Below, piece after piece: positions 55,221 through 64,000 of a stretch of 64,000 bases of DNA. This DNA is from Alphaproteobacteria bacterium (GTDB lineage Bacteria; Pseudomonadota; Alphaproteobacteria; Micropepsales; Micropepsaceae), in NCBI GenBank assembly GCA_947475445.1, contig CANJLC010000003.1, positions 124,001 through 188,000 of the forward strand. The letters run 5' to 3'. Below the pieces are notes generated by a model. That model was not told where the DNA came from. It saw only the letters and a list, made by a program, of their open reading frames with translations, and searched no databases. Position 1 is the stretch's first letter, and every line of letters starts with the position of its first letter. The position numbers and the translations under genes are program-made.

Positions 55221-55347
55221 TCTGTTCCAATTGGAGGCGGGGCAGGCGATGCTCGCGCCGTTGATTTTTGGCCTGTTTTTGGGCCGCGCTTCTTAGCCCG
55301 AAAGGGTGCGGCTGTGAAAGGCCGGGGGCCAGACGGAGGAATTAGCC

Positions 55348-55599
55348 ATGAAAGTGCATGTCGAGGTGGATATGACCCCGCAGGAGGCCCGGGCCATGAT
55401 GGGCCTGCCCGACGTGGTCCCGCTGCAGCAAAAAATGATGGAGGAGATGCAGGCGCGGATGAAATCGGCCTTCGATACCGGCGATCCCGAAGCCATGATG
55501 CAGGCCTGGATGCCGCTGGGCGGGGCCAAGGCGTTTGAGCAGTTCCAGAAATTCCTCTGGGACAGCGCCAGCATGGTGGCGGGCAAGAAGGGCAAGTGA
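55348..55599 (+). CDS. Small DUF6489-like protein coupled to mnmE
   Basis: 83-residue helical, Met-rich protein beginning MKVHVEVDMTPQEARAMMGL, then PDVVPLQQKMMEEMQARMK, ending [15 protein letters not shown]. It resembles DUF6489, a small alphaproteobacterial family. A strong ribosome binding site (GGAGGAA) precedes the ATG. Its TGA overlaps the mnmE GTG (GTGA), so the two are translationally coupled. The function is unknown. Confidence 0.75.
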   Translation: MKVHVEVDMTPQEARAMMGLPDVVPLQQKMMEEMQARMKSAFDTGDPEAMMQAWMPLGGAKAFEQFQKFLWDSASMVAGKKGK

Positions 55600-56879
55600 G
55601 CACGATTTTTGCCCTGGCCAGCGCCCCCGGACGGGCGGGGCTGGCGGTGGTGCGGGTGTCCGGGCCCCTGGCAGGCGCCGCGCTGGATGCGCTGGCGGGC
55701 TCACGGCCCAGCCCGCGACTTGCCAGCGTCCGGCGCCTGGCCTGGAAGGGTGCGGCGCTGGATGAAGCGTTGCTGCTGTGGTTTCCGGGCCCGGGCAGCT
55801 TCACCGGCGAAGACGTTGCCGAATTCCATATTCATGGCGGACGGGCGGTGCGCGAGGGCTTGTTCGCAGCCCTGATCGAGCTCGAGCTTGTACCCGCCCA
55901 GCCGGGAGAATTCAGCCGAAGGGCGGTGGAAAATGGCCGCTTTGACCTGACACGGGCCGAAGCGGTGGCCGACCTGGCGGATGCCCAGACCCCCGCCCAG
56001 CTGCGCCAGGCGCTGGGGCAATATCAAGGTGCATTGGCCCGGCTTTATGAGGGCTGGCGCGCATCGCTGATCGGGGCGCTGGGGCGGGCCGAGGCGGCGA
56101 TTGATTTTTCCGACGATGGCGTGGGGGAAGCGGAATTTTCAGCCGCCAAGGCTGTGGTTTCTGATATTATTCAGCAAATACAACGGCATATTGATGATGG
56201 GGGCCGGGGTGAGGCGCTTCGTGAAGGCGTGAGGCTGGCAATTGTCGGCCCGCCCAATGCCGGCAAATCCTCGCTGATCAATGCCTTGGCCAACCGGGAC
56301 ATCGCCATTGTCTCGCACATCCCCGGCACCACACGGGACGTGATCGCGGTGCAGCTGGATCTGGGGGGCTATCCGGTTCATGTCGCCGACACGGCGGGCC
56401 TGCGCCAGACCAGCGATGCCATCGAGGCGGAAGGGGTGCGCCGGGCGCGCGCCGAGGCGGCTGCCGCCCATCTCACCTTGCTGCTGCTGGATGGTTGCGA
56501 CGGCCAGATCCCGGACGGCGTCAAAGCCGATCTGGTGGTCTGGAATAAAAGCGATCTGCCGAATTTCAAAAAACAAGATGGCCTGTCCTTGTCCCTGAAA
56601 AGCGGCGAAGGCTTTGATGCATTGCTGGCGGCCCTCACCGCCAAAGTCGCGCAGCGGCTGGAAACAAAGGGCGAAAGCCCTGCCCTGACCCGGCCGCGCC
56701 ATCGCCACGCGTTAACGCAGGCGCTGGCTTCGCTGCGCCATGGTCTTGATGCGCGCGAGCCGGAACTGTTTGCAGAGGATTTGCGGCTGGGCCTTCGCGC
56801 CATCGGCCGCATCACCGGCGCGGTGGATGTGGAAGAGATTCTGGATTCGGTTTTCCGCGACTTTTGCATAGGCAAGTAG
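55596..56879 (+). CDS. mnmE: tRNA modification GTPase MnmE
   Basis: 427 residues: an N-terminal tetrahydrofolate-binding domain ([34 protein letters not shown]), a helical domain and an inserted Ras-like G domain. The G motifs are GPPNAGKSS (about 218-226), DTAGLRQT and NKSD. The C-terminal CIGK supplies the catalytic Cys. With MnmG it makes (c)mnm5 modifications at U34 of tRNA. The start is a GTG at 55596. The length is slightly below the E. coli protein (454). Confidence 0.96.
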   Translation: MSTIFALASAPGRAGLAVVRVSGPLAGAALDALAGSRPSPRLASVRRLAWKGAALDEALLLWFPGPGSFTGEDVAEFHIHGGRAVREGLFAALIELELVPAQPGEFSRRAVENGRFDLTRAEAVADLADAQTPAQLRQALGQYQGALARLYEGWRASLIGALGRAEAAIDFSDDGVGEAEFSAAKAVVSDIIQQIQRHIDDGGRGEALREGVRLAIVGPPNAGKSSLINALANRDIAIVSHIPGTTRDVIAVQLDLGGYPVHVADTAGLRQTSDAIEAEGVRRARAEAAAAHLTLLLLDGCDGQIPDGVKADLVVWNKSDLPNFKKQDGLSLSLKSGEGFDALLAALTAKVAQRLETKGESPALTRPRHRHALTQALASLRHGLDAREPELFAEDLRLGLRAIGRITGAVDVEEILDSVFRDFCIGK

Positions 56880-56892
56880 TATTCACCCCGCC

Positions 56893-58779
56893 ATGAAATA
56901 TGACGTCATCGTCATTGGCGGCGGCCATGCCGGTTGTGAAGCGGCTGCTGCGTCGGCGCGCGCCGGCGCCAAAACACTTTTGCTGACGCACAAGATTTCC
57001 ACCCTGGGCGAGATGTCCTGCAATCCCGCCATTGGCGGCGTCGGCAAGGGTCATCTGGTGCGCGAGATCGATGCGCTGGACGGATTGATGGGACGCGTCG
57101 CGGACGCGGCGGGAATCCAGTTTCGCCTGCTCAATCGCCGCAAGGGGCCGGCAGTGCGCGGACCGCGCGCCCAGGCCGATCGCGCGCTGTACCGCGCGGC
57201 CATGCAATCCGGGCTGCGCAACATTGCCAATCTGGAAATTTGTCAGGCGAGCGCAGAAGACCTGGTTTTAAAGGACGGGATCATCAGCGGTGTCATCACG
57301 GCGGATGGCGAGGAATTTTCCTGCGCGTCTGTTGTTCTGACCACGGGGACATTCTTGCGCGGCCTGGTGCATATCGGCGAAGTGCAATTTCCCGCCGGCC
57401 GCATGGCGGCGCATACCGCCGATGCCGACAAATCCGATCCGCCTTCCATCGGTCTTTCCAAAACGCTTTATGGTTTTGGTTTGCAGATGGGCCGATTGAA
57501 AACCGGCACGCCGCCGCGCCTGGATGGAAAGACGATTGATTGGCCGTCGCTGGAGATGCAGCAGGGCGACGAGCCGCCGGTGCCATTTTCGTTTCTGACC
57601 CGCGCCATCACCACGCCGCAGATCGCTTGCGGCATCACCCGCACCACGCTTGCCACCCATGCCGTGATCCGGGCCAACCTGCACCGCGCCCCGATGTATA
57701 CCGGCCAGATCGAAAGCACCGGGCCGCGTTATTGCCCGTCGATCGAGGACAAGGTGACCCGCTTCGCGGATCGGGAGAGCCACCAGATTTTCCTTGAGCC
57801 AGAAGGACTTAACGACGATACCATTTATCCCAACGGTATCTCGACCTCCCTGCCCCAGGATGTCCAGCTGGCCCTGATCGCCACCATTCCGGGGCTTGAA
57901 AAGGCGGTGGTGCGCCGGCCCGGCTATGCCATCGAATATGATTATGTCGATCCGCGCGAACTGACCCCTGCACTGGCGGTGCGAAAAGTCCCGGGTCTTT
58001 ACCTGGCGGGGCAGATCAATGGCACCACCGGCTATGAAGAAGCCGCCGCCCAGGGGCTGATGGCGGGGCTCAATGCCGCCCGCGCCGCTGGCGGCCAGGC
58101 GCCGGTCATTCTGGACCGGGCCCAGGCCTATATCGGGGTGATGATCGACGATCTGGTGACCAAGGGGGTCAGCGAGCCCTATCGCATGTTCACCTCGCGG
58201 GCTGAATACCGCCTGTCCCTGCGGGCCGACAATGCCGACCAGCGCCTGACCAAGCTGGGTGAAAGCGCCGGAATCGTGGGGGTTGAGCGCCAAAAAGCCT
58301 TTGCCGCCAAGATGGAAGAGTTGGCTGTTTCACGTGAAACAATGACCGCGCTGAGCCTCACCCCCAATGAAGCCGCCAAGCTGGGTCTCTTGATCCGCCA
58401 GGATGGCGTACGCCGCACGGCCCTCGATCTCCTCAGCCTGCCCGGCGTGGACTTCCCGGTGCTGACCCGGATTTGGCCGTCCCTGGCCCAGATGAAGCCC
58501 GAGATTGTCGAGCAGCTGGAAATTGACGCGCAATATTCCGGCTATCTGGACCGGCAGGAAGCCGATGTCCTGGCGTTCCGCCGGGACGAAGCCCGCGCCC
58601 TGCCCTCCGGCCTGGATTATTCAGCCGTTATTGGCCTTTCCACGGAAGTGCGCGGCAAGCTGGAGCGCATCCGCCCCCTGACCCTGGGCCAGGCCGCCCG
58701 GATCGAGGGGGTCACCTCGGCCGCCCTGACCTTGGTGCTGGCGCATGTCAAGAGCCTGAAAAAGGCAAAAAGTGCCTGA
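56893..58779 (+). CDS. mnmG: tRNA U34 carboxymethylaminomethyltransferase MnmG (GidA)
   Basis: 628-residue FAD enzyme, partner of MnmE. The FAD motif is [20 protein letters not shown], followed by [20 protein letters not shown], the catalytic-loop region and the C-terminal [13 protein letters not shown] perfect parS (58326-58341) is embedded in its 3' part as codons for VSRET. It lies 13 bases after mnmE and overlaps rsmG by 8 bases, the standard gidA-gidB order. Confidence 0.97.
   Translation: MKYDVIVIGGGHAGCEAAAASARAGAKTLLLTHKISTLGEMSCNPAIGGVGKGHLVREIDALDGLMGRVADAAGIQFRLLNRRKGPAVRGPRAQADRALYRAAMQSGLRNIANLEICQASAEDLVLKDGIISGVITADGEEFSCASVVLTTGTFLRGLVHIGEVQFPAGRMAAHTADADKSDPPSIGLSKTLYGFGLQMGRLKTGTPPRLDGKTIDWPSLEMQQGDEPPVPFSFLTRAITTPQIACGITRTTLATHAVIRANLHRAPMYTGQIESTGPRYCPSIEDKVTRFADRESHQIFLEPEGLNDDTIYPNGISTSLPQDVQLALIATIPGLEKAVVRRPGYAIEYDYVDPRELTPALAVRKVPGLYLAGQINGTTGYEEAAAQGLMAGLNAARAAGGQAPVILDRAQAYIGVMIDDLVTKGVSEPYRMFTSRAEYRLSLRADNADQRLTKLGESAGIVGVERQKAFAAKMEELAVSRETMTALSLTPNEAAKLGLLIRQDGVRRTALDLLSLPGVDFPVLTRIWPSLAQMKPEIVEQLEIDAQYSGYLDRQEADVLAFRRDEARALPSGLDYSAVIGLSTEVRGKLERIRPLTLGQAARIEGVTSAALTLVLAHVKSLKKAKSA
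58326..58341. other. parS centromere site 1 (inside mnmG)
   Basis: TGTTTCACGTGAAACA is an exact match to the 16-base consensus ParB site, a perfect palindrome. Read in the mnmG frame it encodes Val-Ser-Arg-Glu-Thr in [11 protein letters not shown]. It lies about 10 kb from the candidate origin and 1.9 kb before parB. Confidence 0.95.
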
Positions 58780-59464
58780 TTTCAATGACTTAGAACCAGA
58801 CGAATTCGCCGCCGGAACCGGTGTTTCACGTGAAACATTGGCCAGGCTGAGGGCCTATGTCGCCCTGCTGCAGGACTGGAATAGCCGGCACAATCTGGTG
58901 TCCCCCGGGTCCCTGGCGAATGTCTGGCGGCGGCATATCTGGGACAGCGCCCAGCTTGTACCCCTCGTTCCGCCTGACGCCCGGACATTGGTCGATCTGG
59001 GTTCGGGCGCCGGCTTCCCCGGCCTGGTGCTGGCGGAAATGCTGCGGGACCGGGTTTCCGTCACCCTGATCGAGGCCACCGGCAAGAAATGCGATTTCCT
59101 GCGGGCGGCAGCCGAACTGATGGCCCTGCCGGTCAAGATCCGCAACATGCGTTCGGAGGATTGCCCGCCGCAGGTGTTTGACGTGGTCACCTCCCGCGCC
59201 TGCGCCCCCCTGCCCCGGCTGCTGGGATTCGCCCATAAATTCACAGGCCCGAACAGCGTTTGCCTGTTCCTGAAAGGACAAAATCTGGGGTCTGAATTGA
59301 CGGAAGCCCGTAAATCTTGGAGTATGAAGGACAGGCAGATACCAAGCCTGACTGACCCTTCCGGAACGGTTCTGGAGGTCACGGAACTGGTGCCAAATGA
59401 CTTCGAGCCCCCAAAAGAAGCCCCGCATCCTGGTGGTCGCCAATCAAAAAGGCGGCGTCGGTAA
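58772..59464 (+). CDS. rsmG: 16S rRNA m7G527 methyltransferase RsmG (GidB)
   Basis: 230-residue SAM methyltransferase. The SAM motif is [16 protein letters not shown] and the acidic substrate motif is [19 protein letters not shown], followed by [17 protein letters not shown]. The start is a GTG at 58772, overlapping mnmG by 8 bases. A parS lies in codons 18-22 (VSRET). The C-terminus is a basic tail (KRRRR) that overlaps the parA start by 68 bases, an unusually long overlap. Confidence 0.94.
   Translation: MPDFNDLEPDEFAAGTGVSRETLARLRAYVALLQDWNSRHNLVSPGSLANVWRRHIWDSAQLVPLVPPDARTLVDLGSGAGFPGLVLAEMLRDRVSVTLIEATGKKCDFLRAAAELMALPVKIRNMRSEDCPPQVFDVVTSRACAPLPRLLGFAHKFTGPNSVCLFLKGQNLGSELTEARKSWSMKDRQIPSLTDPSGTVLEVTELVPNDFEPPKEAPHPGGRQSKRRRR
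58822..58837. other. parS centromere site 2 (inside rsmG)
   Basis: A second exact TGTTTCACGTGAAACA, 496 bases after the first. It is read in the rsmG frame as Val-Ser-Arg-Glu-Thr ([11 protein letters not shown]). Two perfect sites this close to parAB indicate the ParB loading zone of the chromosome. Confidence 0.95.
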
Positions 59465-60209
59465 AACCACGACCGCCATCAATCTGGGGACCGCCCTGGC
59501 CGCGGTGGGCGAGCCCACCCTGGTGATCGACATCGACCCCCAGGGCAATGCCTCGACGGGACTGGGGGTGCCGCGCTCGGCCCGCAAGCTCACCACCTAT
59601 GACGTGCTGATGGGCGAGGCCAAGCTGGCCGACTGCATCGTGGCCACGCGCATTCCCAAATTGTCGCTGGTGCCGGCCACCGTGGACCTGTCGGGCGCCG
59701 AGCTGGAATTGATTGACCGCGAGCGCCGCAACTTCATCCTGAAGGACGCGCTGGAAGAATATTCCGTACACGGAGAAAATGCCTTTTCCTATGTGCTGAT
59801 TGACTGCCCGCCTTCCCTGACGCTGCTGACCATCAACGCCATGTGCGCCGCCGACGCCGTGATGGTGCCGCTGCAATGCGAATTCTTCGCGCTGGAAGGC
59901 TTGAGCCAGCTGCTCAAGACGATTGAGCTTGTGAAGGTCAATCTCAATCCGTCGCTGGCGATCCAGGGCATCGTGCTGACCATGTTCGACAAGCGCAACA
60001 AATTGTCGGACCAGGTGGCCGCGGATGTGCGGGAAAATATGGGCGAAATCGTTTATTCCACCGTGATCCCGCGCAATGTGCGAATCTCCGAAGCGCCGTC
60101 GCACGGCGTGCCGGCCCTGGTCTATGACCTGCGCTGTCCCGGCAGCCAGGCCTATATCAAGCTGGCGGGCGAATTGATCCAGCGCGAAAAGATCCGGGTC
60201 GCGGCATGA
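59397..60209 (+). CDS. parA: Chromosome partitioning ATPase ParA (Soj)
   Basis: 270-residue Walker-type ATPase. The deviant Walker A is KGGVGKTT at 18-25 (with the signature Lys), Walker A' is IDIDPQGNASTGLGV, and Walker B is VLIDCPPSLTLLTINAM. It forms the ATP-dependent gradient that moves ParB-parS complexes. The ATG at 59397 lies in the end of rsmG; starting later would cut the Walker A strand. It overlaps parB by 4 bases. Confidence 0.96.
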   Translation: MTSSPQKKPRILVVANQKGGVGKTTTAINLGTALAAVGEPTLVIDIDPQGNASTGLGVPRSARKLTTYDVLMGEAKLADCIVATRIPKLSLVPATVDLSGAELELIDRERRNFILKDALEEYSVHGENAFSYVLIDCPPSLTLLTINAMCAADAVMVPLQCEFFALEGLSQLLKTIELVKVNLNPSLAIQGIVLTMFDKRNKLSDQVAADVRENMGEIVYSTVIPRNVRISEAPSHGVPALVYDLRCPGSQAYIKLAGELIQREKIRVAA

Positions 60210-61060
60210 CACCCAAGGAAGAACCGCGCCGCGGTCTTGGCCGCGGCCTGTCCGCCCTGATCGGCGACGAGGCGGCGCCCACGCGCGGCGAGATGCCCAA
60301 GGGCACGCGCACGCTGCCGGTCGCATTCCTGCGGCCGGGCAAATTCCAGCCGCGCAAATATTTCGCCGAAAGCGAACTTTCGGACCTCGCCAATTCGGTG
60401 AAGGAGAAGGGCGTCCTGACCCCCATCCTGGTTCGCCCGCTGGGCGGGGATTCCTACGAGATCGTGGCGGGCGAGCGGCGCTGGCGCGCCGCCCAGATGG
60501 CCCAGCTACACGACGTCCCGGTGGTGGTGCGCGAGCTGGCGGACGCCGAGGCGCTGGAGCTGGCGATCATCGAAAATGTCCAGCGGGCCGACCTCAATGT
60601 GATTGAGGAAGCGGCCGCCTATCAGGAGCTGGTCAACCGCTTTGGCCGCACCCAGGAACAGGTGGCGCAGCAGGTGGGCAAGAGCCGCCCCCATGTGGCG
60701 AACAGCATTCGGCTGCTCAAGTTGCCTGAGAGCGTCCAGGCCCTGATCCGGGAGGGAAAACTCACCGCCGGCCACGCCCGAACACTGTTAAGCGCGGCTG
60801 ATCCCGAGGCTGCTGCCAAGGAAATCCTGTCGGGGCATCTCAATGTCCGGCAGGCCGAACAGCGTTCGGCGGCAAAGAAAAAGCCTGTGGGCGCAAAGCG
60901 GGTGGACCCCAATATTCACCAACTGGAATCCAGCATTTCCAACAAGTTGGGGCTGAAGGTTCAGATTATGCACAAAGGGGATAAGGGTGGGGAAATCCGC
61001 GTTTCCTACCGCACCCTGGAGCAGCTGGACGAAGTCGCCCGCCGCCTGGGCAAGGCCTGA
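60206..61060 (+). CDS. parB: Chromosome partitioning CTPase/DNA-binding protein ParB
   Basis: 284 residues. An N-terminal ParA-activating basic segment (RRGLGRGLSALIG) precedes the CTP-binding N-terminal domain with GERRWRAAQ (about 89) and ENVQRADLN (about 122). An HTH domain for parS follows (EQVAQQVGKSRPHVANSIRL), and a C-terminal dimerisation helix ends the protein. It is the binder of the two parS sites upstream. Its ATGA start overlaps the parA stop. Confidence 0.97.
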   Translation: MTPKEEPRRGLGRGLSALIGDEAAPTRGEMPKGTRTLPVAFLRPGKFQPRKYFAESELSDLANSVKEKGVLTPILVRPLGGDSYEIVAGERRWRAAQMAQLHDVPVVVRELADAEALELAIIENVQRADLNVIEEAAAYQELVNRFGRTQEQVAQQVGKSRPHVANSIRLLKLPESVQALIREGKLTAGHARTLLSAADPEAAAKEILSGHLNVRQAEQRSAAKKKPVGAKRVDPNIHQLESSISNKLGLKVQIMHKGDKGGEIRVSYRTLEQLDEVARRLGKA

Positions 61061-61080
61061 AGTCTCAAATCGGGCAAGCC

Positions 61081-61806
61081 TTAAAAACGGGCAAGCGTCA
61101 AAGCTTCCGCCGGATCGATCCGGCCGTCATACAAGGCCCGTCCCACCACGACCCCTTCGATATTGGGTTCATTGGCCGCCTTGAGGTCATGGATGTCGTC
61201 GATCGAACCCACCCCGCCCGAGGCAATCACGGGAATGGACAGGGCCCGGGCCAGGGCGGCGGTAGCCGTGACATTGACCCCCTGCAGCAAACCGTCCCCG
61301 TCTATGTCGGTGAAAAGCAGGGCTGCCACCCCGGCGTCTTCAAAGCGCCGGCCAAGCTCCACAGGGGTCAACTCTGAAACCTCGGCCCAACCCTGGGTGG
61401 CGATCCTGCCGCCCTTGGCATCGGCCCCCACCACGATCTTTCCGGGAAATTTGCGGGCGGCCTCTTTGACGAACTCCGGATTGGTCAGTGCCGCCGTGCC
61501 CAGGATCACGCGGGTGATGCCCGCCGCCAGCCAGCCCTCGACCGCGGCCAGGTCGCGAATGCCGCCGCCCAGCTGGATGGGAAGGTCAATCGCGGCGCGG
61601 ATGGATTTGATCGCCTCGCTGTTGGCGGACCTGCCCGCGAAGGCGCCGTTCAGGTCGACGCAATGCAGCCAGTCGAAACCCTGCTCCTGAAAACTCTTTG
61701 CCTGCGCCGCCGGATCATTGTTGAACACGGTGGCCTCAGCCATCTCGCCCTTTTTCAGGCGCACGCACTGGCCGTCCTTCAGATCAATGGCAGGAAAAAT
61801 AATCAT
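61081..61806 (-). CDS. hisA: ProFAR isomerase HisA
   Basis: 241-residue TIM-barrel isomerase of histidine synthesis. The catalytic Asp residues lie in [17 protein letters not shown] and in [15 protein letters not shown], and the phosphate sites are LGGGIRD and VIASGGVGS. It overlaps hisH by 4 bases. hisF does not follow, since the next gene leftward is the convergent parB. In many relatives hisH-hisA-hisF-hisE stay together. Confidence 0.96.
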   Translation of the reverse strand: MIIFPAIDLKDGQCVRLKKGEMAEATVFNNDPAAQAKSFQEQGFDWLHCVDLNGAFAGRSANSEAIKSIRAAIDLPIQLGGGIRDLAAVEGWLAAGITRVILGTAALTNPEFVKEAARKFPGKIVVGADAKGGRIATQGWAEVSELTPVELGRRFEDAGVAALLFTDIDGDGLLQGVNVTATAALARALSIPVIASGGVGSIDDIHDLKAANEPNIEGVVVGRALYDGRIDPAEALTLARF

Positions 61807-62438
61807 GGCTTCCAGCCCAAGAAATTCTCGAGCAGCCTGAGGCCGGTGGCCTGGCTTTTCTCGGGGTGAAACTGCGTGCCGGCGATATTCTCGTTGCCCA
61901 CCATGGCGGTGAGCGCGCCGCCATAATCGGTGGTGGCAAGCAAATCGTCGGGCAGCGTGGGTTTAAGCTGATAGGAATGGACGAAATAGGCATGCGCGCC
62001 GCTGGCAATGCCGGTCAGCAGCGGATGCGGCTGCAGCAGCGTGAGTTCATTCCAGCCCATGTGCGGAATCTTCAACGTGGGATCTGATGGCGTGATCTTG
62101 ACCACTTCACCGGCAATCCAGCCCAGTCCCGCATGATCGCCAAACTCGCGGCCCACCGTGGCGAGCAATTGCATGCCGACACAGATGCCCAGGAACGGCG
62201 CGCCATCCTTGAGCACGCGCTCGCGCAGTATCTCGATCATGCCGGGAACCGCCACCAGGCCCTTCATGCAATCGGCGAAAGCGCCCACGCCGGGGAGAAT
62301 GATGCGTTCGGCATCGCGCACCACCTCGGGGTCAGCCGTGGTGACGATCTCATGGCCGGTATTGGTCGCGGCGCGCGCCAGCGCCTTCGCCGCCGAGGCG
62401 AGATTGCCGGAGCCATAATCGATAAGAGCAGCGCGCAT
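61803..62438 (-). CDS. hisH: Imidazole glycerol phosphate synthase glutaminase subunit HisH
   Basis: 211-residue class I glutamine amidotransferase. The nucleophile Cys is in [12 protein letters not shown], and the His/Glu of the triad lie in [14 protein letters not shown]. It supplies ammonia to HisF. N-terminal [17 protein letters not shown] is typical. HisF itself must be encoded outside the window. It begins 41 bases from the end of the DUF4153 gene. Confidence 0.96.
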   Translation of the reverse strand: MRAALIDYGSGNLASAAKALARAATNTGHEIVTTADPEVVRDAERIILPGVGAFADCMKGLVAVPGMIEILRERVLKDGAPFLGICVGMQLLATVGREFGDHAGLGWIAGEVVKITPSDPTLKIPHMGWNELTLLQPHPLLTGIASGAHAYFVHSYQLKPTLPDDLLATTDYGGALTAMVGNENIAGTQFHPEKSQATGLRLLENFLGWKP

Positions 62439-62479
62439 TTATGGCGGGGTCTATAGCCGCGCAGGGCCAGAATCACAAA

Positions 62480-64000
62480 TTAGTTCGGGCAGGCGGAAGG
62501 CTCGGATGGACGGTCCACGCTCAGGCGGACGCCATTCACCAGCAGATCGCGCCAGTTTCCGGCCGGGCGGATCAGCGAGAATTGCCCCTGGCGCAGGGCC
62601 GTCAGGCTGCCCGGGCAGGGCGGCGCGGCCAGCGTGCCCGCCACGGTCCAGCTGCCGAATGCATCGCGCTTCATCAGCCCGGCCCACCAGCGCGCATCGC
62701 TGCCATAGGCCAGCAGGATTTCCTTGCTTCCATCGCCGTCCAGGTCCGTGAAAAAGGCGTCGCAGGCCAGAAGGGCGCTGGTCAGGCAGGGCGGCGCGTT
62801 CCGCACGCCGGACCAGTCGCGGCCGAGCAGGGCCGCCGGCAGCACGCCATCATGAACCCGGATATTGGCGCCGATTTCGGTGGGGGTGGGACGAGCCATC
62901 TGCGCCGGCGCCGACAAGGCGGCAAAGGCGCCGCGCGAAATGCCGCTCTGGTCCTTCATCGCCGCCATTGCGGTCAGCGCGCCCCGGCCAAAGCGCAGGC
63001 CCTCATCACGCAGCCAGAGAAAATCAAAAGCATCCGCGGTCACCTTGTGCTGCTCCAGGCGCCGCCTTTGCGTCGCCACCGCCAGCCGGGCCGGATCGGC
63101 AATTGGTGACGCGAGCGCCGCGATCAAAGCCAGGGCCGCGAATGCCATGGCCAGGTTGCTGCCTTCGATCCGCTGCATCCAGCTGCCGCCGCCCAGGCTG
63201 ATGAGCGCGGACGCCGTGTAGCAAAGGGCATGGCCGCACAGCAGCAACAGCCCGGCCACCGCGTAAACCCGGTTGCTGGTCCAGCCATATTGGGCGACGC
63301 GCGCTGCCAGCGCATTCACCGCCAGCAGCGCCAGCGGCACCAGGATGATGGCGGCGGCGAATTCGGCGCGCCTGCGCCAGGAAGGCCGCCAGCTCACGCC
63401 GTCGCGGTACGAAGCATTGATGCAGACGATCAGCGTGGCGGCGAGGATGGCGGCGACACCCAGCGAAGGCTGCCAGAGGCGAAAGGCGCCCAGGCCGGCC
63501 ACGGCGATGCCCAGCAAAAGCACAAAGGGCAGGGCCGACGTGAAAACGAACAGCGCCCCTTCGGCCAGTGCGCCCAGCAATTTCTCGCCCGTCAATTGCG
63601 CCGCCAGTGCGGCGCTGAGCGCCACCAGCGGCCAGACCAGGGCGGGAAATTGCAGCAGCGGAAAATGTTCGCGCATGAAGCCCATGGCGGCGCCCGCCGC
63701 CGCCCAGGCGAGGGCGGCAAACATCACGCAGATCACAATGCGGATCGCCAGACGCCAGGCGCTGCGATGGTAGCTTGGGTAATTGTCCAGCTGTCCCTGG
63801 GCGATGGACTGGCCGACAAACAGAAACAGGCTCGTCAGCGCCAGCAGCGCCAGGCCCGGATGGCCGCCATCGGAGGAAAGGGTGCGCCAGTAATGATAGA
63901 AGCCGGCCGCCGCCAGCAGCATCGCCGCGAAAGCGGTCCACAGCACCAGGCTGCCCAATTTCATGCGGCCCAATCCGGCCAGCAGCAGCAATGGCGCGAA
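62480..64000 (-). CDS. DUF4153-type multi-pass membrane protein, partial
   Basis: At least 507 residues; the frame is open to the right edge, so the N-terminus is missing. About ten hydrophobic helices make up the visible first 340 residues, with the pattern NYPSYHRSAWRLAIRIVICV typical of DUF4153. The C-terminal soluble part includes FFTDLDGDGSKEILLAYGSD, an FG-GAP/EF-hand-like calcium motif. The function is unknown. Confidence 0.7.
   Translation of the reverse strand, partial: FAPLLLLAGLGRMKLGSLVLWTAFAAMLLAAAGFYHYWRTLSSDGGHPGLALLALTSLFLFVGQSIAQGQLDNYPSYHRSAWRLAIRIVICVMFAALAWAAAGAAMGFMREHFPLLQFPALVWPLVALSAALAAQLTGEKLLGALAEGALFVFTSALPFVLLLGIAVAGLGAFRLWQPSLGVAAILAATLIVCINASYRDGVSWRPSWRRRAEFAAAIILVPLALLAVNALAARVAQYGWTSNRVYAVAGLLLLCGHALCYTASALISLGGGSWMQRIEGSNLAMAFAALALIAALASPIADPARLAVATQRRRLEQHKVTADAFDFLWLRDEGLRFGRGALTAMAAMKDQSGISRGAFAALSAPAQMARPTPTEIGANIRVHDGVLPAALLGRDWSGVRNAPPCLTSALLACDAFFTDLDGDGSKEILLAYGSDARWWAGLMKRDAFGSWTVAGTLAAPPCPGSLTALRQGQFSLIRPAGNWRDLLVNGVRLSVDRPSEPSACPN

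Noticed and set aside
53325-55538. A 737-codon open frame opposite the YyaL-type gene, and similar long frames elsewhere (for example 24432-26153 minus, 26232-27695 minus, 20530-22131 minus)
   Set aside because: These are GC-driven antisense frames. The opposite strand encodes recognisable proteins with intact motifs, and the antisense products are His/Gln/Arg-rich without domains.
61071-61096. Direct repeat CGGGCAAGC twice at the parB-hisA junction
   Set aside because: Two nine-base copies only, one of them inside the hisA coding end; no structure or partner suggests function.

Overview
The window is a dense stretch of chromosome from an alphaproteobacterium. It is GC-rich, and about 75 genes are packed into short operons that overlap by 1-4 bases. 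The assignment rests on gene content and order: ppsR-maf-aroE-coaE-dnaQ facing away from hemH-hemJ-rho, then mnmE-mnmG-rsmG-parA-parB, plus hrcA-grpE, rph-rdgB-hemW, timA-mltA-smr, the nifU-to-lnt cluster, COQ7-type ubiquinone synthesis and a DUF1674 (SDHAF4) protein. I cannot name a genus. I saw no rRNA, tRNA, IS element, prophage or CRISPR array. The longest gene-free stretch is about 280 bases (48178-48455) and is best read as the replication origin.

Layout. 1-4.2 kb: the end of a YgjP-type protease gene, a VOC protein, dsbB, coq7, an HNH nuclease, a carboxylesterase, gluQ and hisE. 4.2-12.5 kb: one long leftward operon-like run (nifU, nitroreductase, tsaB, rimI, fur, acyltransferase, miaB, ybeY, corC, lnt, XRE regulator) covering tRNA modification, ribosome maturation, the envelope and iron control. 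12.5-15.6 kb: DUF2239, SDHAF4, htpX and rsmB, ending in an unusual nested-hairpin element. 15.6-18.4 kb: a TipN-like membrane/coiled-coil protein divergent from an Hpt phosphotransfer protein, with a near-consensus CtrA site between them, then chorismate mutase. 18.5-22.6 kb: ferredoxin reductase, ferredoxin and DUF4188, small membrane proteins, and the ComM/YifB ATPase.

22.7-30.2 kb: pstC-pstA-pstB (no pstS or phoU here) behind a Pho-box-like sequence, divergent from a hybrid histidine kinase that is followed by an AmpG-like permease and OlsB. 30.3-36.9 kb: pirin, gshB, yraN, rsmI, an LppC/LpoA-like lipoprotein, hemW, rdgB and rph. 37-42.2 kb: hrcA, grpE, dapB, nth, a lipoprotein, a PfkB sugar/adenosine kinase and smr. 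42.2-48.2 kb: mltA, timA, secB, dnaQ, coaE, aroE, maf and ppsR.

48.2-61 kb is the origin and segregation region. A gap with DnaA-box-like sequences lies between ppsR and hemH, and the genes on both sides point away from it. About 10 kb to the right, two perfect parS sites lie inside mnmG and rsmG, just before parA-parB. The usual rho-to-mnmE order is interrupted by three leftward genes (quinone oxidoreductase, dienelactone hydrolase, YyaL-type protein) and a small DUF6489 gene. 61-64 kb holds hisA, hisH and the C-terminal part of a DUF4153 membrane protein that runs off the right edge.
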